Shown: piece by piece, positions 61,825 to 64,000 of the stretch
Layout: each line of letters begins with the position of its first letter
How positions within the stretch are numbered: the stretch's first letter is position 1
NCBI RefSeq assembly: GCF_034479635.1
Contig: NZ_CP140153.1
Location: forward strand, 1,247,501-1,311,500
Reading direction: 5' to 3'
DNA length: 64,000 nucleotides
From: Guyparkeria halophila
GTDB lineage: Bacteria > Pseudomonadota > Gammaproteobacteria > Halothiobacillales > Halothiobacillaceae
Position numbers and translations under genes: made by a program
The notes under the pieces: model-generated
The model's database searches: none
Told to the model about the DNA's origin: nothing
Seen by the model: only the letters and a program-made list of their open reading frames with translations

Positions 61825-64000
61825 TCAGGGCTGTTTTGTCGTCGGTGTCGAGCGATCGGACGGGGCGGCGAAGATCGCGGCCAGCAGCCAGGCCGCGAGC
61901 GCCCCCGGGGCCACCGTTGCCCCGATGGCCTGCAGCACGGGCACCGATGAGAATGCCAGCACACCGAAGGCCGTGACGGTGGTGGTCGTCGCCAGGGTCA
62001 GGGAGGCGAGGGTGCGCGCATCCAGTCCGTTGCTTTGGCCTGGCGGGGGCTGGAAAAACAGGGCGTAGTTCGAGCCGATGGCCGCGACCAGCAGCAGACC
62101 GACCAGGTGCAGCAGGGTCAGCTGTCCGCCAAACAGCGCGTGCCCGGCCACCACCAGCAGGACCGCGAGCGTGATCGGCAGCAGCGTGCGCAACGTGCGC
62201 CGAGGGCTTGCCTGCACGAGCAGGAGCAACAGGACGATCGCCGCGGCGCCCGCCACGGAGACCACCAGTGTGGTGTTGAGATAGCGGGCGTAGAGCCGGT
62301 TCGATTCTGCCAGCAGGTCGATCAGCACGGCGGATTCGACCGGGTCGATCGCCTCGCCCAGGGCCGCCAAGTCGCTGGGGCTGGCGGGATCGGTGTACAG
62401 GGTGATGACGGCCGCCGCGTGACCCGCTTTCCCGTCGGATGGCAATTGCCCGGCGACCGCGAGCCAGAGGGGCGTGCCCTCGAGGTCCGCGAGTCCGATC
62501 GCCGCCGCGTCTTTCTGGCGCGCCACGTCATCGACGAAGCCCGGCAGGCGGTCGGGTGATACCGGCAGGTCGGTGAGCGCCTGCGCAAGACGTTGCTCGA
62601 GTTCCTCCCCACTCGGCAGGGCCGCCTGTCGCGCGTGCTGCGTTGCCAGCGAGGGCAGGGTTTCGGTCGGCGAGCGATAGCCGGCGAGCAGACCGTTCTC
62701 GACGCGCTGATCCAGTATCGCGGTGACGCGCTCGGCGGCGCGTAGTGCCGCCTCGCGATCGTCGCCCTTCACGACAACCAAGTGGCGTGGGCTCGGGGAG
62801 CCGAGTTGCTCGCGCAGGCGGGTATCGGTGGCTTCCAGGCCGGGGTCGATCGGGGCAAGCCCGGAAAGCGTGTCTCGCCAGAGGCCGTCCTGCTGGAAGA
62901 CGAGCACGGCCACGGCCAGTGCGCCCAGCAACACGGCAACCGACCGCAGTCGCCGCAACCCGGCGACCGGACGCTCGAGCCGTCGACCCAGCCCGGCGAT
63001 GTCGGCGCGGGGCAGCCGTGGCCCCAGGATCGGCAGCACATAGCGGGTGACCAGCGCCGCGGTGAGCAGGCCGGTCATGGCGTAAAGGCCGATCTGCATC
63101 AAGCCCGGAAAGCCGGAGAAGAGCAGGGCGGCGAAACCGATCAGCGAGGTGATCAGGCCGAGGCGCACGGTGGGCCAGTAGTCCCGAAGCCAGGCGTGCT
63201 GCCCGGCCCGTTGCCCGGCCCTGTCCACGCGAGACTGCCGGGACTGGACAAAGTAGTAGATGCTGTAATCGATCGCCTCGCCCATCAGGGCGGTACCAAA
63301 ACCGATCGTGATGCCGTGGACCTCGTCGAAGCCCAGTCCGACCATGGCAATCCCGACGGCTACCCCACTGCCGACTGGCAGCAACCCGGCCAACAGCACG
63401 GGCAACGAGCGATAGGCGAGCAGCAGCACCAGGGTCACCAGGATCACGCTGATGGTCGTGAACAGGGTGACCTCGGCCTTGATGTGGTCCCGCGCCTCGA
63501 TGGCAAACATCGGTGAGCCGGCGATCACGAGCCGCAGGGAGGGATCGATGTCGCCGCGGATCGTGTCGAAGGCGGCCTGGATGCGTTGGGCGGCACGGGC
63601 CAGCCCGTCGGTGTCCGAGCCCGACGCACGGGCCTGCGCGACCAACAGCATGGTCGATTGATCGGAGGACGACCAGACGCCACAGCAGCGAGCCGGGCCG
63701 GCCCGGCCGGCTTGGGAATCGTGTCGGTCGAGCAGCGCCAGCATCTCCCCGGTGGGATCGCGCGGGAAGAGCTCGCGGGTGATGTCACCCAGGGGCGAGT
63801 TGAGCTCGCGTATCGACTCGCCGATCGCCCGGGTCAGCCCCTCGACCGAAAACCGCTCGGCATCGACCGCCGGGCTCAACAGATAGCGGTGCTCGAACAG
63901 GAACTGCCGGGCCTGCTCGTGGTGGGCCCGATCGCCGTTTTGCACGGCGGCGAAGGCGGGGTCATCGACCAGGTCGGCATGCAGCTGCCGGCTGGCCTTG
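61825..64000 (-). CDS. MMPL-family exporter of the pigment cluster (partial at 5' end)
   Basis: The reverse gene continues past the right edge; about 725 residues are visible and the frame is open to 64000. The protein has two hydrophobic blocks with RND-like helices: GITIGFGTALMGEAIDYSIYYF in the first and LLVAAIGSNYALFFQPPPG in the second. Two large periplasmic loops are present. In aryl-polyene and xanthomonadin clusters an MMPL protein is thought to move the polyene lipid to the outer membrane. The N-terminus is missing. Confidence 0.88.
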   Translation of the reverse strand, partial: KASRQLHADLVDDPAFAAVQNGDRAHHEQARQFLFEHRYLLSPAVDAERFSVEGLTRAIGESIRELNSPLGDITRELFPRDPTGEMLALLDRHDSQAGRAGPARCCGVWSSSDQSTMLLVAQARASGSDTDGLARAAQRIQAAFDTIRGDIDPSLRLVIAGSPMFAIEARDHIKAEVTLFTTISVILVTLVLLLAYRSLPVLLAGLLPVGSGVAVGIAMVGLGFDEVHGITIGFGTALMGEAIDYSIYYFVQSRQSRVDRAGQRAGQHAWLRDYWPTVRLGLITSLIGFAALLFSGFPGLMQIGLYAMTGLLTAALVTRYVLPILGPRLPRADIAGLGRRLERPVAGLRRLRSVAVLLGALAVAVLVFQQDGLWRDTLSGLAPIDPGLEATDTRLREQLGSPSPRHLVVVKGDDREAALRAAERVTAILDQRVENGLLAGYRSPTETLPSLATQHARQAALPSGEELEQRLAQALTDLPVSPDRLPGFVDDVARQKDAAAIGLADLEGTPLWLAVAGQLPSDGKAGHAAAVITLYTDPASPSDLAALGEAIDPVESAVLIDLLAESNRLYARYLNTTLVVSVAGAAAIVLLLLLVQASPRRTLRTLLPITLAVLLVVAGHALFGGQLTLLHLVGLLLVAAIGSNYALFFQPPPGQSNGLDARTLASLTLATTTTVTAFGVLAFSSVPVLQAIGATVAPGALAAWLLAAIFAAPSDRSTPTTKQP

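Overview
This 64 kb window is GC-rich, densely packed bacterial chromosome. The gene content is that of a Gammaproteobacterium: the fabA-fabB pair, the accD-folC-dedD-cvpA-purF order, dusB-fis, polA near thrB, algH-ruvX-pyrR-pyrB-pyrC', and a PA3496-family small protein. The genus cannot be fixed from the sequence. A free-living, possibly sulfur-oxidising or halotolerant relative of the Chromatiales/Halothiobacillaceae would fit, but that is inference only. No tRNA, rRNA, insertion sequence, phage gene or CRISPR array was seen.

Layout. 1-8 kb: the 5' part of rlmL (reverse strand, running off the left edge), two small exported proteins, an orphan YejF-type double ABC ATPase, fabA-fabB, a c'-type cytochrome, and small conserved proteins. 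8-13 kb, reverse strand: thrB, TRAP permeases dctQ-dctM, dusB and fis. 13-21 kb: polA, an EAL-domain signalling protein, and a MotA/MotB-like pair with a HIT protein. 21-28 kb: a TatD hydrolase and tcdA on the forward strand, then the reverse operon algH-ruvX-pyrR-pyrB-pyrC' with a catalytically dead dihydroorotase, and rluB. 28-32 kb: an Mla-type lipid transport operon (STAS-MlaE, MlaF, MCE protein, lipoprotein). 32-39 kb, reverse strand: a tripartite RND efflux operon (TolC, adaptor, pump) and a double-cupin protein. 39-52 kb, forward strand: truA, trpF-trpB-trpA, accD-folC-dedD-cvpA, purF, an L,D-transpeptidase, ilvD, a PaiB-like protein and a DUF4197 protein.

52.7 kb to the right edge is the most distinctive part: a xanthomonadin/aryl-polyene-type pigment cluster. 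A reverse operon encodes a flavin halogenase-like enzyme, a chorismatase (XanB2/FkbO/Hyg5 family), a lysophospholipid acyltransferase-like protein and a family 2 glycosyltransferase. A divergent forward operon encodes a PAP2 phosphatase, a ketosynthase, a ketosynthase-like chain-length factor, a ketoreductase and a polysaccharide deacetylase. A third, reverse unit encodes an MMPL exporter (cut by the right edge) and a hotdog dehydratase. The inferred scheme is: chorismate gives a hydroxybenzoate starter, which a type II fatty-acid-like system extends to a polyene. The product is possibly halogenated, then attached to a lipid or glycolipid and exported. No carrier protein or activating ligase is visible here; these probably lie beyond 64000.

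Many genes overlap by 1-20 bases, so translational coupling is common. Five gene-free stretches longer than 300 bases are listed as features.
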